A stretch of 64,000 bases of DNA from Clostridia bacterium (GTDB taxonomy: Bacteria; Bacillota; Clostridia; Oscillospirales; Acutalibacteraceae): the NCBI GenBank assembly GCA_017537365.1, contig JAFYKZ010000022.1:1-64000 (forward strand). The letters are read 5' to 3'. The position numbers were made by a program, and so were the translations under genes. How positions within the stretch are numbered: position 1 is the first letter of the stretch; every line of letters begins with the position of its first letter. Positions 6,937-15,110 of this stretch are shown here, piece by piece. The notes beneath the pieces were generated by a model. That model saw nothing but the letters and a program-made list of their open reading frames with translations. It was not told where the DNA came from and did not search any database.

Positions 6937-8364
6937 TTATTCAGCATCTTTGGTTTCTTCTGCTTTTTTAGTGGTTGTTTTTTTAGCGGTTGTGGTCTTT
7001 TTTGCAGTTGTTGTTTTCTTAGCTGCGGTTGTTTTCTTAGCGGCAGGCTTCTTTTCTGCCTTTTCTGTTTTTGCTTCAACCTCAGTTATAACTGCATTTT
7101 CCTTAATAAAGTCGATAGCCTTACCAACAGCTAAATCCTTAGCAATCTCGGTTGCAGGGATAGCGGCTTTAATTTTATCAACTTCCATACCGTATTCCTT
7201 AGCCATCTTTTCAAACTGCTCGTTAATATCTTCCTCAGAAGCGGTAATCTTCTCAAGCTCAACGATTTTTTCAAGAGCTAATCTGAATTTAACCTGAGAT
7301 TCAGCTTGGGGACGGAAGCTAGCTTTGAAATCTTCAACGGTTGAATTTGTATACTTCAAATAGGTTTCAAGGTCAAGACCCTGAGACTGCAAACGATATG
7401 CAAACTCCTCAACGCTCTGATTCAAACGGTTTTCGAACATAGCCTCAGGAATTTCACCCTTAATGCTCTCAACTATTTGAGCAACTAAATCGTTCTCAAC
7501 CTCTTCGTCTGCAACCTTTTGCTTGCGTTCGAGAGCTTTTGCCTTTAAATCAGCCTTTAAATCAGCCAATGTATCGAATTCGCTAACATCCTTAGCAAAC
7601 TCATCGTCAATTTCAGGTAATTCCTTTACCTTAATTTCGTGAAGCTTAATCTTGAATACTGCGGGCTTGCCTGCAAGATTCTCTGCGCCGTATTCCTCAG
7701 GGAAGTTAACATCAATGTCAAACTCTTCGCCGATTTTATGACCAACAACCTGGTCTTCAAAACCGGGGATAAACTGACCTGAACCTAACTCTAAGCTAAA
7801 TCCTTCTGCTTTACCGCCATCGAAAGCAACACCATCGCAGAAGCCTTCAAAGTCAATAACAACGGTATCGCCAAGCTTTGTTTCGCGGTCATTAATCTCA
7901 ACCATACGGCTGTTGCGCTCTGCCATAGCATTGATTTGAGCATCAATTTCCTCATCCTCAACCTTTGCGATAAGCTTTTCAGCCTTTAAGCCTTTATATT
8001 CACCAATTTCGATTTCAGGATAGGTTGTAACGGTAACCTTAAAGTCAACACCGTCTTCCTTAGAGATAGAAACCATTTCGAAATCCATCTTATCGTTAAT
8101 AACATTAAGACCGGACTCGGTTATAGCCTCTTCAACAACCTCACCGTAGATAAGATTTAAAGCATCCTCAAAGAAGATTTCGCTTCCGTAATACTTCTCA
8201 ACGAAGCTTAAAGGAGCTTTACCCTTTCTAAAACCTGGGATGCTTATTTTATCAGCATTTTGAGCATAAGCCGCTTTAATTGCCTCGCGGAATTTCTCGC
8301 CATCAACAACGATTTCAAGCTGATGTCTGTTTGTTTCAATCTTTTTTGTTTCTTTTAAACTCAT
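6937..8364 (-). CDS. tig: Trigger factor with a Lys/Thr-rich tail
   Basis: A 475-residue ribosome-bound chaperone and peptidyl-prolyl isomerase that meets nascent chains at the exit tunnel. The ribosome-docking signature G-F-R-K-G-K-A-P is at about residues 44-51, the FKBP-like domain covers about 150-245 (G-D-T-V-V-I-D-F-E-G-F), and the rest is the helical chaperone domain. Unusual: residues about 435-475 are a low-complexity tail of repeated A-K-K-T-T-T units ending in acidic residues. This is longer than in Bacillus or E. coli trigger factor and would be highly positive. It is the first gene of tig-clpP-clpX. An extended -10 promoter lies just upstream and a GGAGG precedes the ATG. Confidence 0.96.
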   Translation of the reverse strand: MSLKETKKIETNRHQLEIVVDGEKFREAIKAAYAQNADKISIPGFRKGKAPLSFVEKYYGSEIFFEDALNLIYGEVVEEAITESGLNVINDKMDFEMVSISKEDGVDFKVTVTTYPEIEIGEYKGLKAEKLIAKVEDEEIDAQINAMAERNSRMVEINDRETKLGDTVVIDFEGFCDGVAFDGGKAEGFSLELGSGQFIPGFEDQVVGHKIGEEFDIDVNFPEEYGAENLAGKPAVFKIKLHEIKVKELPEIDDEFAKDVSEFDTLADLKADLKAKALERKQKVADEEVENDLVAQIVESIKGEIPEAMFENRLNQSVEEFAYRLQSQGLDLETYLKYTNSTVEDFKASFRPQAESQVKFRLALEKIVELEKITASEEDINEQFEKMAKEYGMEVDKIKAAIPATEIAKDLAVGKAIDFIKENAVITEVEAKTEKAEKKPAAKKTTAAKKTTTAKKTTTAKKTTTKKAEETKDAE

Positions 8365-8406
8365 TTTTTATTTTACCTCCGAATTGAAAGTCATATCTAA
8401 TTAAGT

Positions 8407-8415
8407 ATTATAGCA
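8407..8415 (-). promoter_or_regulatory. Extended -10 promoter element of tig
   Basis: Minus strand TGC-TATAAT (8415-8407). No good -35 lies 17 bases upstream, so it would act as an extended -10 promoter. Its position, about 43 bases before the tig ATG, fits. Confidence 0.5.
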
Positions 8416-8478
8416 TAAACTATTTCTAAATACTAGTAATTTTTTGAAATATCTGTAAATTTATTAAATTTATATATA

Positions 8479-9156
8479 TTATGCTATGAAAAACGGTGTA
8501 AAATCAATGCAATCGCACGATATTAGCTCCAATTTCAAGCCGTCATACTCCTTAACCGCATTATGAAAACCTGCACCGTGAATATGACCATAATAAACCT
8601 TATCAACATTATGCGCCTTTAAAACATCTAAAATCTCGTTGCAAACGCTATCCGAATAAACAGGAGGATAATGCAAAAAGGTTAAAATGGGAAGTCCTGT
8701 TTTCTTGGCTTCCGAAAGCGATTTATCAAGTCTGCCCGCTTCTCTTAGTAGCACCTTTTTACTTCCCGTATCATCATAAAACCAACCTCTTGTTCCCGCT
8801 ATGGCATAGCCCTCAACAACGGCGGTATTATTAAAAATTATATCAACTGATTTGATTTCATTTTTTTCAAAAAATTCTTTTATCTTTTTAGCGGTTGACC
8901 ACCATAAATCGTGGTTGCCCTTTAAAATAAGTTTTTTGCCCGGTAAACTTTCCAAAAATTTAAAATCTTCTAACGCTTCTTCTATTTTAAGCGCCCAGGA
9001 AAAATCGCCCGGCAAAATAACCGTATCATTTTCATTTACTAATCTTTTCCAATTTGCCAAAAGTCTGTCCGTATGATTTTCCCAGCCTCTGAAAATATTC
9101 ATTGGTTTATCAACACCAAAAGACAAATGCAAATCAGAAATTGCAAAAATACTCAT
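8479..9156 (-). CDS. Calcineurin-like metallophosphoesterase
   Basis: A 225-residue protein with all metallophosphoesterase motifs: I-S-D-L-H-L-S at residues 6-12, P-G-D-F-S-W near 50, K-G-N-H-D-L-W near 80 and Y-G-H-I-H-G near 193. These coordinate two metal ions. The opening I-F-A-I-S-D-L-H-L-S-F-G-V-D-K-P-M and following W-E-N-H are typical of a small Firmicute subfamily without an assigned substrate. No signal peptide is seen, so it should be cytoplasmic. GAGGAT lies before the ATG. It stands alone between tig and a convergent DUF1540 gene. Confidence 0.88.
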   Translation of the reverse strand: MSIFAISDLHLSFGVDKPMNIFRGWENHTDRLLANWKRLVNENDTVILPGDFSWALKIEEALEDFKFLESLPGKKLILKGNHDLWWSTAKKIKEFFEKNEIKSVDIIFNNTAVVEGYAIAGTRGWFYDDTGSKKVLLREAGRLDKSLSEAKKTGLPILTFLHYPPVYSDSVCNEILDVLKAHNVDKVYYGHIHGAGFHNAVKEYDGLKLELISCDCIDFTPFFIA

Positions 9157-9250
9157 TTATATCCTCGCTTTTGAATAATTGAAATTATTTTTCAAATAAT
9201 ATATTTGACAATTTTATTGTCTAATTTGCTTTGAAAGGAAGTATTTTAAA

Positions 9251-9415
9251 ATGTCAAAATGCAACTGTGAAACCGAATCCTGCGTAGCTTGCAGTGTTAC
9301 AAGCTGCGTATACCACGATACAAATGATGTTTGTACCGCAGGAAAAATCAAGGTTGGTAACCGCTCTGCTTGCACATCAGAAGAAACCTGTTGCGACACT
9401 TATAAGTCAAAGTAA
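9251..9415 (+). CDS. DUF1540 small cysteine-rich protein
   Basis: A 54-residue protein with eight cysteines, in the pattern C-N-C...C-V-A-C-S-V-T-S-C-V-Y-H...C-T-A-G-K-I-K-V...C...C-C. This is the DUF1540 signature, where conserved cysteines probably bind a metal such as zinc. The family is common in Clostridia and some members are linked to spores; the function is unproven. AAAGGAA lies 12-18 bases before the ATG, which is a long spacing, and TTGACA at 9205-9210 is a possible -35 without a clear -10. It is the only plus-strand gene between 1.5 and 21.9 kb and converges on thrC, with which it shares a terminator. Confidence 0.85.
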   Translation: MSKCNCETESCVACSVTSCVYHDTNDVCTAGKIKVGNRSACTSEETCCDTYKSK

Positions 9416-9420
9416 ATTTT

Positions 9421-9451
9421 TTAAAGGGCGAACAATAAGTTCGCCCTTTAA
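9421..9451. terminator. Shared bidirectional terminator, DUF1540 gene and thrC
   Basis: TTAAAGGGCGAAC (9421-9433) and GTTCGCCCTTTAA (9439-9451) form a 13-bp perfect stem with a 5-base loop. Plus-strand transcripts meet ATTTTAAT and minus-strand transcripts meet a T-rich run, so it can serve both convergent genes. It starts 5 bases after one stop and ends 2 bases before the other. Confidence 0.85.
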
Positions 9452-9453
9452 TT

Positions 9454-10941
9454 TTAATCTATTTTTAGAGCGCTGTAAACCGCAGAAACCATCTCGGTTT
9501 TATCGCAAATTTCATTAAATCTAACCTTGGCATTTTCAAGCTCGGCAATAGGCTCAGGAATTTCCATAGCAGAAACCTTATTTAAAAGTCTAACCTCAGC
9601 AAAATCAGAATCAGCCTTTTCATCAGTTACAGCAGAAAGCACACTGTTTGCAAACTTATAAGGCGAAGCTGTTGAAGCGATAACGGTTGGTCTATCGTCT
9701 CCTGTTTCAGCGATATACTGGTCGTAAACGTTCATAGCAACTGCCGTATGAGTATCGCAAAGATAACCGTATTCTGAGAAATATTTGTTTATCGTTTCAA
9801 GGGTTTGCTTTTCATCGCAGAAACCGCCAAAGAAAAGCTCGCTCATAGCAGTTTTAATGCTATCAGAAACAGTAAACTCACCTTTTTCGGCTAGGTCTGC
9901 CTGATATTTTGCAACCTCTTTATCATTGTTACCTGAAAGCTCAAATATCATTCTTTCAAGGTTACTTGATATTAAAATATCCATTGAAGGAGAATTGGTA
10001 GCGAAAAATTCGCGGTTGCGATTATATTTTCCTGTTTTAATAAAATCGGTTAAAACCTTATTTACATTTGATGCGCAAATGAGTTTATTTATCGGAACAC
10101 CCATTTTTTTAGCATAATAAGCCGCTAAAATGTTGCCGAAATTACCTGTTGGAACAACAACATTAAAGCCATCCTTTAAATCCTCGCCGCGTTTTAGCAT
10201 ATCGCAATAAGCGGATACATAATAAACGATTTGAGGAGCAAGTCTTCCCCAGTTTATAGAATTGGCAGAGGAGAAAAGCATATTGTTTTCTGCTAATTTT
10301 TCTTTAACTAAATTATCAGAGAAAATCTTTTTAACGCCCGACTGAGCATCATCGAAATTACCCTTAATACCGAAAACATGAACATTTTCGCCTTTTTGAG
10401 AGCTCATTTGAAGTTTCTGCATATTACTTACGCCTTCACAGGGGTAAAATACGATTATTTCAGTATTCTCAACATCCTTAAAGCCTTCAAGAGCAGCTTT
10501 ACCTGTATCACCTGAGGTTGCAACCAAAATAACGGCTTTCTTTCCACCGTTTACCTTTTTGGCGGATGTTGTTAACAAATAAGGTAAAAGCTGCAAAGCC
10601 AAATCCTTAAAAGCACAGGTAGGTCCATGCCAAAGCTCTAAAAGATTTGCATTTTTGCCTATTAAAGAAATAGGAGCAGGTTGCTCGTTCTGGAAGCTTC
10701 CGGTATAAGCCCCTTCGATACAATAATCGGTTTCTTCCTCGGTAAAATCGTTTAAGAACTGCTTTAAAATAAATTTAGCTCTTTGCTTGTAATCAACACC
10801 TGTTAAATATTCAAAATCCTTATCAGTAAACTTAGGGAAACTATCGGGAACAAAAAGTCCCCCATCATTTGATAGTCCCTGAGCAATAGCGACAGCTGCC
10901 GTTACCTTAACTGATTTATCTCTTGTACTTATATAATTCAT
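9454..10941 (-). CDS. thrC: Threonine synthase
   Basis: A 495-residue PLP enzyme that converts O-phosphohomoserine to threonine. The PLP-lysine motif H-G-P-T-C-A-F-K-D-L-A is at about residues 104-114. It has the N-terminal Y-I-S-T-R-D-K domain typical of the longer class of threonine synthases, and the phosphate-binding V-P-T-G-N-F-G-N-I-L segment. It should be cytoplasmic. A GAGAGGAGAGG run precedes the ATG. No other threonine-pathway gene is adjacent. Confidence 0.96.
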   Translation of the reverse strand: MNYISTRDKSVKVTAAVAIAQGLSNDGGLFVPDSFPKFTDKDFEYLTGVDYKQRAKFILKQFLNDFTEEETDYCIEGAYTGSFQNEQPAPISLIGKNANLLELWHGPTCAFKDLALQLLPYLLTTSAKKVNGGKKAVILVATSGDTGKAALEGFKDVENTEIIVFYPCEGVSNMQKLQMSSQKGENVHVFGIKGNFDDAQSGVKKIFSDNLVKEKLAENNMLFSSANSINWGRLAPQIVYYVSAYCDMLKRGEDLKDGFNVVVPTGNFGNILAAYYAKKMGVPINKLICASNVNKVLTDFIKTGKYNRNREFFATNSPSMDILISSNLERMIFELSGNNDKEVAKYQADLAEKGEFTVSDSIKTAMSELFFGGFCDEKQTLETINKYFSEYGYLCDTHTAVAMNVYDQYIAETGDDRPTVIASTASPYKFANSVLSAVTDEKADSDFAEVRLLNKVSAMEIPEPIAELENAKVRFNEICDKTEMVSAVYSALKID

Positions 10942-10985
10942 AAGCCTCTCCTCTATTTACACATACTACTTTTATTTTACTTCTT

Positions 10986-11837
10986 TTAATCCAATTTTGC
11001 AATATAATTTAACGCATTTTTATAAAAAACTTTATGGATTATTTCTTTTGCCAGTCCTTTTTCGAATAAAAATTTATAAAGCAATGGAATTTGGGTTGTT
11101 TTGCAAAGTTTTTTATCCATTTCGCATCCATCAAAATCCGAACCGATAGCAATATTATCCTCTAAACCGAGCTCACAAAAATAGCAAATGTTTTTATAAA
11201 CACCATCGTATATATCCTCGCCCGTAAATTCAGGATAAAGGCATATACCGATAACACCGCCTTTTTCGGCTATTAACTTTGCCTGAACATCGGTTAAATT
11301 TCTTTTATGATTTATAATTTCTCGGCTTGAAGAATGGGTGCAAATCGGAAATTCGGCTTTTTCCACCGCCGCAAAAAAACTTTTTTCATTCAAATGAGAT
11401 AAATCTGCGCCGATTTTAAGGCGGTTCATTTTATCTATAACATTTTTACCAAAATCGGTTAAACCCTTAGCAGTATCTACACCGCCTGCAATTTCATTTT
11501 CACCATTCCAAGTGAGTGTTAAAAATTTAATCTTATCCTCTTTTAAAATTTCAAGACGGTCTAAATCATTTTCTAAAACCGCGCCGCCCTCAACCGCTAA
11601 AACAGGCTTTAAATTTAAAGGCAAATTTCTCGTTTTTTCTTTAAAATCATTATAAATTTTTTTATATAATTCAAACGGATTTTTAACATCATCTTTAATC
11701 CAAATCGCAAAGGTTTGCACCCAATTTTCAAAGCATTTTGACGCCTCGCCCGATACAGCAAGTTGGTTTACATAAAACTCTTCGCTTTTAGTGTAACACT
11801 CATAAGGTGTATCCGAATGTAAATCAAAAAAATCCAT
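10986..11837 (-). CDS. Membrane dipeptidase family (peptidase M19)
   Basis: A 283-residue zinc metallopeptidase of the renal dipeptidase family. The first metal site is D-L-H-S-D-T-P near residues 5-11. The bridging glutamate is in A-V-E-G-G, and later sites are in D-L-S-H-L-N and I-C-T-H-S-S-S. The G-S-D-F-D-G motif lies near residue 237. It is shorter than mammalian members and has no signal peptide, so it should be cytoplasmic and act on dipeptides. AGAGG precedes the ATG, and the gene follows a broken LysR fragment by 12 bases. Confidence 0.9.
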   Translation of the reverse strand: MDFFDLHSDTPYECYTKSEEFYVNQLAVSGEASKCFENWVQTFAIWIKDDVKNPFELYKKIYNDFKEKTRNLPLNLKPVLAVEGGAVLENDLDRLEILKEDKIKFLTLTWNGENEIAGGVDTAKGLTDFGKNVIDKMNRLKIGADLSHLNEKSFFAAVEKAEFPICTHSSSREIINHKRNLTDVQAKLIAEKGGVIGICLYPEFTGEDIYDGVYKNICYFCELGLEDNIAIGSDFDGCEMDKKLCKTTQIPLLYKFLFEKGLAKEIIHKVFYKNALNYIAKLD

Positions 11838-11849
11838 ATTAAAACCTCT

Positions 11850-12014
11850 TTAACGGTTAAAATAATTATCGCTAACCTCGCTTTTCAGTAACTCTATAAA
11901 GGTATTTGTTAGTTCAGATACCTTTTTATCGGTTCTTAAAATATATCCAATTATATAAAAATCCTGATACTGCGGTGGTAATATAAAAAAACTATAAATT
12001 CCGTTCAAAAACAT
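11850..12014 (-). pseudogene. C-terminal remnant of a LysR-type regulator
   Basis: A 54-codon open frame (ATG at 12014, TAA ending at 11850) ends with a segment of the form I-I-G-Y-I-L-R-T-D-K-K-V-S-E-L-T-N-T-F-I. This closely fits the end of the substrate-binding domain of LysR regulators, where a G-Y-I-x-R-K-D-x-x-L-S strand and helix close the fold. No HTH or rest of the domain is present: upstream lies the yraN stop at 12029. There is no convincing ribosome site. I read it as what is left after deletion of a regulator, perhaps one that once controlled the adjacent dipeptidase gene. Confidence 0.55.
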
Positions 12015-12028
12015 TAAATATTAAGTTT

Positions 12029-12391
12029 TTAAAAAGCATTTTCTATATAATGCAGGCTATAAGATAAGCTTTTATCCGCTTTTTCTAAAACCTCAACCTC
12101 AGCCACATCAAACCTCGGCTGCAAATGGGTTTCGGTTTTTGAAATATAATCCTCTGCGGTTAACATAATCCTTTTAACCTTTTTGCTATCAACCGCCTCT
12201 ATGGGCGATACCAAGCTCCCCTTTTTTCTTGCCTTAACTTCGACGAAAATAATATATTCATCCTTTTCGGCAATTATGTCTATCTCACCGAAACGGCAAG
12301 AATAGTTTCTTTTTAAAATTTTATATCCATTTTTTCTTAAAAAGGCAGAGGTTTTATCCTCCGCCGTTTTTCCAATTATACCTAAATTCAT
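12029..12391 (-). CDS. YraN/UPF0102 family protein
   Basis: A 120-residue protein with the UPF0102 nuclease-like fold: G-x-x-x-E-D-x-x-x-x-x-L near the start and the core [21 protein letters not shown] near residues 35-55. The E/D...E-V-K motif is that of the PD-(D/E)XK nuclease superfamily. Biochemical role not established. It overlaps rnhB by 4 bases, the usual Firmicute order rbgA-rnhB-yraN. Confidence 0.92.
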   Translation of the reverse strand: MNLGIIGKTAEDKTSAFLRKNGYKILKRNYSCRFGEIDIIAEKDEYIIFVEVKARKKGSLVSPIEAVDSKKVKRIMLTAEDYISKTETHLQPRFDVAEVEVLEKADKSLSYSLHYIENAF

Positions 12392-13005
12392 TTTTTGCCA
12401 CCTAAAAGATTTTTTAAGAATGACATTCTATGTATCTCGCACGGACCGTATTTTAAAATTAACTCGGTGTGCTCTTTTGTTCCGTAACCCTTATGCTTTT
12501 TGAAGTTATATTCGGGATATTTCTCATCATACTCTAAAAGCAAGCGGTCTCGCGTAACCTTAGCTAAAATAGAAGCCGCCGCAATAGATGAGGATTTTGC
12601 ATCCCCTTTGACCACCGTAGCAGAAGGAATTTGCAAACCTTTCGGGGTACGGTTTCCGTCTATAAGGCAAAAATCAGGTTTAATGCTTAAAGCCTCAACC
12701 GCTCTGTTCATAGCAAGATAGGTTGCTTCTAAAATATTAAGGGTTTCGATTTCCTCTAAGCTGCCGTATGCGATACCGTAAGCCAACGCTTTTTCGATAA
12801 TTTCATCATATAAAGCTTCTCGCTTTTTTTCGCTAAGCTTCTTAGAATCGTTTAAACCTATTATTTCGGTATCAGTAGGTAATATAACCGCCGCCGCGCA
12901 AACAGGTCCTGCCAACGGACCTCTTCCAGCCTCATCAACACCGCAAACGAATTTACAGCCTTTTTCAAGTGCAATTTTTTCAAGCTCAAAATCAGGCATT
13001 TTCAT
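12388..13005 (-). CDS. rnhB: Ribonuclease HII
   Basis: Cleaves the RNA strand of RNA-DNA hybrids and removes misincorporated ribonucleotides. The motif [14 protein letters not shown] supplies the first acidic residues, followed by [15 protein letters not shown] and the [20 protein letters not shown] region. Start: upstream in-frame TTG (13017) and GTG codons exist, but the family normally begins close to M-x-x-x-F-E. ATG at 13005 or 12999 is preferred; ATG 12999 overlaps the rbgA stop, suggesting translational coupling. Neither has a strong ribosome site. Confidence 0.95.
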   Translation of the reverse strand: MKMPDFELEKIALEKGCKFVCGVDEAGRGPLAGPVCAAAVILPTDTEIIGLNDSKKLSEKKREALYDEIIEKALAYGIAYGSLEEIETLNILEATYLAMNRAVEALSIKPDFCLIDGNRTPKGLQIPSATVVKGDAKSSSIAAASILAKVTRDRLLLEYDEKYPEYNFKKHKGYGTKEHTELILKYGPCEIHRMSFLKNLLGGKK

Positions 13006-13861
13006 CCACACTTTCAAGAGAAATTAAACCGATTTTGCAGTTTCGGTATTCTTCCAAGAGCATATTTGCCGCTCTTTCGGTATCGGTTTCGCCGCCGCGA
13101 ATAACCATACCGCGTTTTTTGCCAACCTGACACAGTAAATCATAGCTATCACATTCAAAATCAAGCTCGCCAAAACGAGACACCAATAAATCTCTGTATT
13201 TTTCGCTTAAAATTTCGAGAAGTCTCATAGCTAATAGCTCGGTATCTAAAATGCGGTCTTTAACCGCACCCGTAAACGCCAATCGTTCACCCACCGCTTT
13301 ATCCTCAAATTTAGGCCAAAGAACTCCCGGGGTATCCAATAATTCGAGCTGTTTATCAATAGTAAACCATTGGTTACCTCTTGTAACACCGGGTCGGTTT
13401 TCAACCTTTGCGCGAGTTTTACCTGCAATTTTATTAATAAACGAGGATTTTCCAACATTAGGAATACCAACCACCATTACTCGAAGCGGTTTTCCTATCA
13501 TTCCTTTTTGTTTATATGCTTCAAGCTTATCTGCTAAGGCAGTTTTAACACTATCCTTAAACAAAGACAAGCCTTTTCCCGATTTACAATCAACCGCAAT
13601 AGCGATAATGCCCTGCTTTTTATAATAGCTTATCCACTGTTCAGTTACGGTTTTATCCGCCATATCGCATTTATTAAGCAAAATTATATGAGGCTTGCCC
13701 TCAATCAATTCTTTAATTTCAGGGTTTCGGCTCGACTGTGGTATTCTCGCATCTACCACCTCTGCAACCGCATCAATCAAAGGCAAAATCACTTTAATTT
13801 TGCGGCGGGTTTTCGCCATGTGCCCCGGAAACCATTGTATACTTTGTGTTGTATCGTTCAT
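12992..13861 (-). CDS. rbgA: RbgA/YlqF ribosome biogenesis GTPase
   Basis: A 289-residue circularly permuted GTPase needed late in 50S subunit assembly. The permuted order is visible: G4 L-N-K-C-D near residue 62 comes before the P-loop G-I-P-N-V-G-K-S-S near 132, then G3 D-T-P-G-V. The N-terminal [11 protein letters not shown] signature is exact for YlqF/RbgA. It follows lepB by 2 bases and overlaps rnhB, in the order rplS-lepB-rbgA-rnhB-yraN as in Bacillus and many Clostridia. Confidence 0.97.
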   Translation of the reverse strand: MNDTTQSIQWFPGHMAKTRRKIKVILPLIDAVAEVVDARIPQSSRNPEIKELIEGKPHIILLNKCDMADKTVTEQWISYYKKQGIIAIAVDCKSGKGLSLFKDSVKTALADKLEAYKQKGMIGKPLRVMVVGIPNVGKSSFINKIAGKTRAKVENRPGVTRGNQWFTIDKQLELLDTPGVLWPKFEDKAVGERLAFTGAVKDRILDTELLAMRLLEILSEKYRDLLVSRFGELDFECDSYDLLCQVGKKRGMVIRGGETDTERAANMLLEEYRNCKIGLISLESVDENA

Positions 13862-13863
13862 TT

Positions 13864-14532
13864 TTAATCCAACTTACCTATTTTATTAAAGGGGAAAATT
13901 CTGTAAACCGCGTGTCCCAAAACATAGCGGTTATCTATAATACCGTCTTTTCCGATATGAATAGAACGGCTGTCAAGCGAGTTTTGACGGTTATCACCAA
14001 GCACAAAAATGCAACCCTCAGGCACATAAACAGGGAAATCAACCTCCCATTTAGTAGTGGTTGGAGTGCTGATATAATCCTCTTTTAAAACCTTACCGTC
14101 AACCGAAACCTCGCCCTTTTCAAAATCAATATTAACAGTTTGACCGCCAACCGCAATAACTCGTTTGATAATCGGTCCATCGCTGCTGTCCTGATTTTCA
14201 ACGCTGTTTTCTATATTACGCGAAACAACCACAATATCGCCATTCTTTGGGGTATACGCAAAATTAGAAATAATAACTCGCTCGCCCGAATGGAGAGTGT
14301 TTTGCATTGAAGGTCCGCTAATGGTTGCTATTCTGAAAAGCAACGAGAATATAACAACAACCGAAATCACCGCGATAGACAAAACATCGAGCCAATCAAA
14401 AATCTCTTTTGCTGCCGATTTTGGTTCTTCTATAACCATTTCCTCGGGCAAATTTTCTGCAAATTCAGAATTCACCTGAAAACCGTTTATATTTTGGGGT
14501 GTTTCTTTCCTTTTTAAAAACAAAAACTTCAT
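13864..14532 (-). CDS. lepB: Signal peptidase I
   Basis: A 222-residue membrane serine protease that removes signal peptides at the outer face of the membrane. A single transmembrane helix covers about residues 49-70. The catalytic serine is in S-G-P-S-M-Q-N-T-L and the catalytic lysine in I-I-K-R-V-I-A-V-G-G. Box E is G-D-N-R-Q-N-S-L-D-S-R near residue 183. The N-terminal 45 residues form a cytoplasmic, charged extension. A terminator lies between rplS and this gene, so expression may be partly separate from the ribosomal gene. Confidence 0.96.
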   Translation of the reverse strand: MKFLFLKRKETPQNINGFQVNSEFAENLPEEMVIEEPKSAAKEIFDWLDVLSIAVISVVVIFSLLFRIATISGPSMQNTLHSGERVIISNFAYTPKNGDIVVVSRNIENSVENQDSSDGPIIKRVIAVGGQTVNIDFEKGEVSVDGKVLKEDYISTPTTTKWEVDFPVYVPEGCIFVLGDNRQNSLDSRSIHIGKDGIIDNRYVLGHAVYRIFPFNKIGKLD

Positions 14533-14550
14533 AATCTGCCTGCTTTCTAA

Positions 14551-14593
14551 AAATAAAAGGGAGAAGCCAAGGCATTAACCTTTTCCTCTCCCT
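14551..14593 (-). terminator. Terminator after rplS
   Basis: Minus strand GGGAGA...AAGG-TTAATG-CCTT...TCTCCC, two stacked stems, followed by TTTTATTTTT. It lies in the gap between the rplS stop (14614) and the lepB start (14532). Confidence 0.7.
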
Positions 14594-14613
14594 CAAATTT
14601 TCTGCCTTTTAGC

Positions 14614-14955
14614 TTAGATAAGCTCTTTAACTTTTGCAGCCTTACCAACGCGGTCGCGCAAGTAATAAAGCTTAGCTCTGCGAACCTTACCCTTGCGAAC
14701 AAGCTCAACCTTAGCAACTGAAGGTGAGTGCACAGGGAATACACGCTCAACGCCTACGCCATAAGATACACGGCGAACGGTGAAGGTTTCAGAAATACCG
14801 CTGTTGTTCTTAGCGATAACAGTTCCTTCGAAAACCTGAATTCTTTCCTTTTCGCCTTCCTTAATTCTTACATGCACTTTAACGGTGCTACCGATAAGAA
14901 TTTCAGGAGCGTCTGCTTTAAGCATATCGGCTGTTAATTCCTTAATTACGTCCAT
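14614..14955 (-). CDS. rplS: 50S ribosomal protein L19
   Basis: A 113-residue ribosomal protein at the 30S-50S interface. The family signatures [24 protein letters not shown] and [14 protein letters not shown] are all present, and the length is normal. AAGGAGGAAAG precedes the ATG. It has its own promoter and a leader of about 120 bases. Confidence 0.98.
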   Translation of the reverse strand: MDVIKELTADMLKADAPEILIGSTVKVHVRIKEGEKERIQVFEGTVIAKNNSGISETFTVRRVSYGVGVERVFPVHSPSVAKVELVRKGKVRRAKLYYLRDRVGKAAKVKELI

Positions 14956-15075
14956 TTTCTTTCCTCCTTAAAATTTTACCAGATGTTCATAAGGCAAATC
15001 CCCAGAGGACCATCCGCTTCAATGTCGATTTTTCGGCAATGAACCCACTTAGTAAGGCCTAAGCGACTCAAATGC
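14956..15075 (-). promoter_or_regulatory. rplS leader RNA
   Basis: About 120 transcribed bases separate the promoter from the L19 ribosome site. They are richer in G+C than typical spacers here and contain short complementary pieces (for example GGTCC/GGGGA and CATTTG/CAAATC-type pairings). Firmicute rplS genes often carry an autoregulatory L19 leader; the position fits, but I cannot match the known consensus by eye. Confidence 0.4.
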
Positions 15076-15081
15076 TCGTAT

Positions 15082-15110
15082 ATTTTACCATAACACTTAT
15101 AAAAAATCAA
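15082..15110 (-). promoter_or_regulatory. Sigma-A promoter for rplS
   Basis: Minus strand TTGATT (15110-15105), a 17-base spacer, TAAAAT (15087-15082). The -35 overlaps the last codons of the lipid kinase gene. Start of transcription near 15075. Confidence 0.65.

Noticed and set aside
6923-7297. 124-codon plus-strand frame opposite the end of tig
   Set aside because: It mirrors the Lys/Thr repeats as Val/Ala/Phe runs; it is a shadow of the trigger factor tail.
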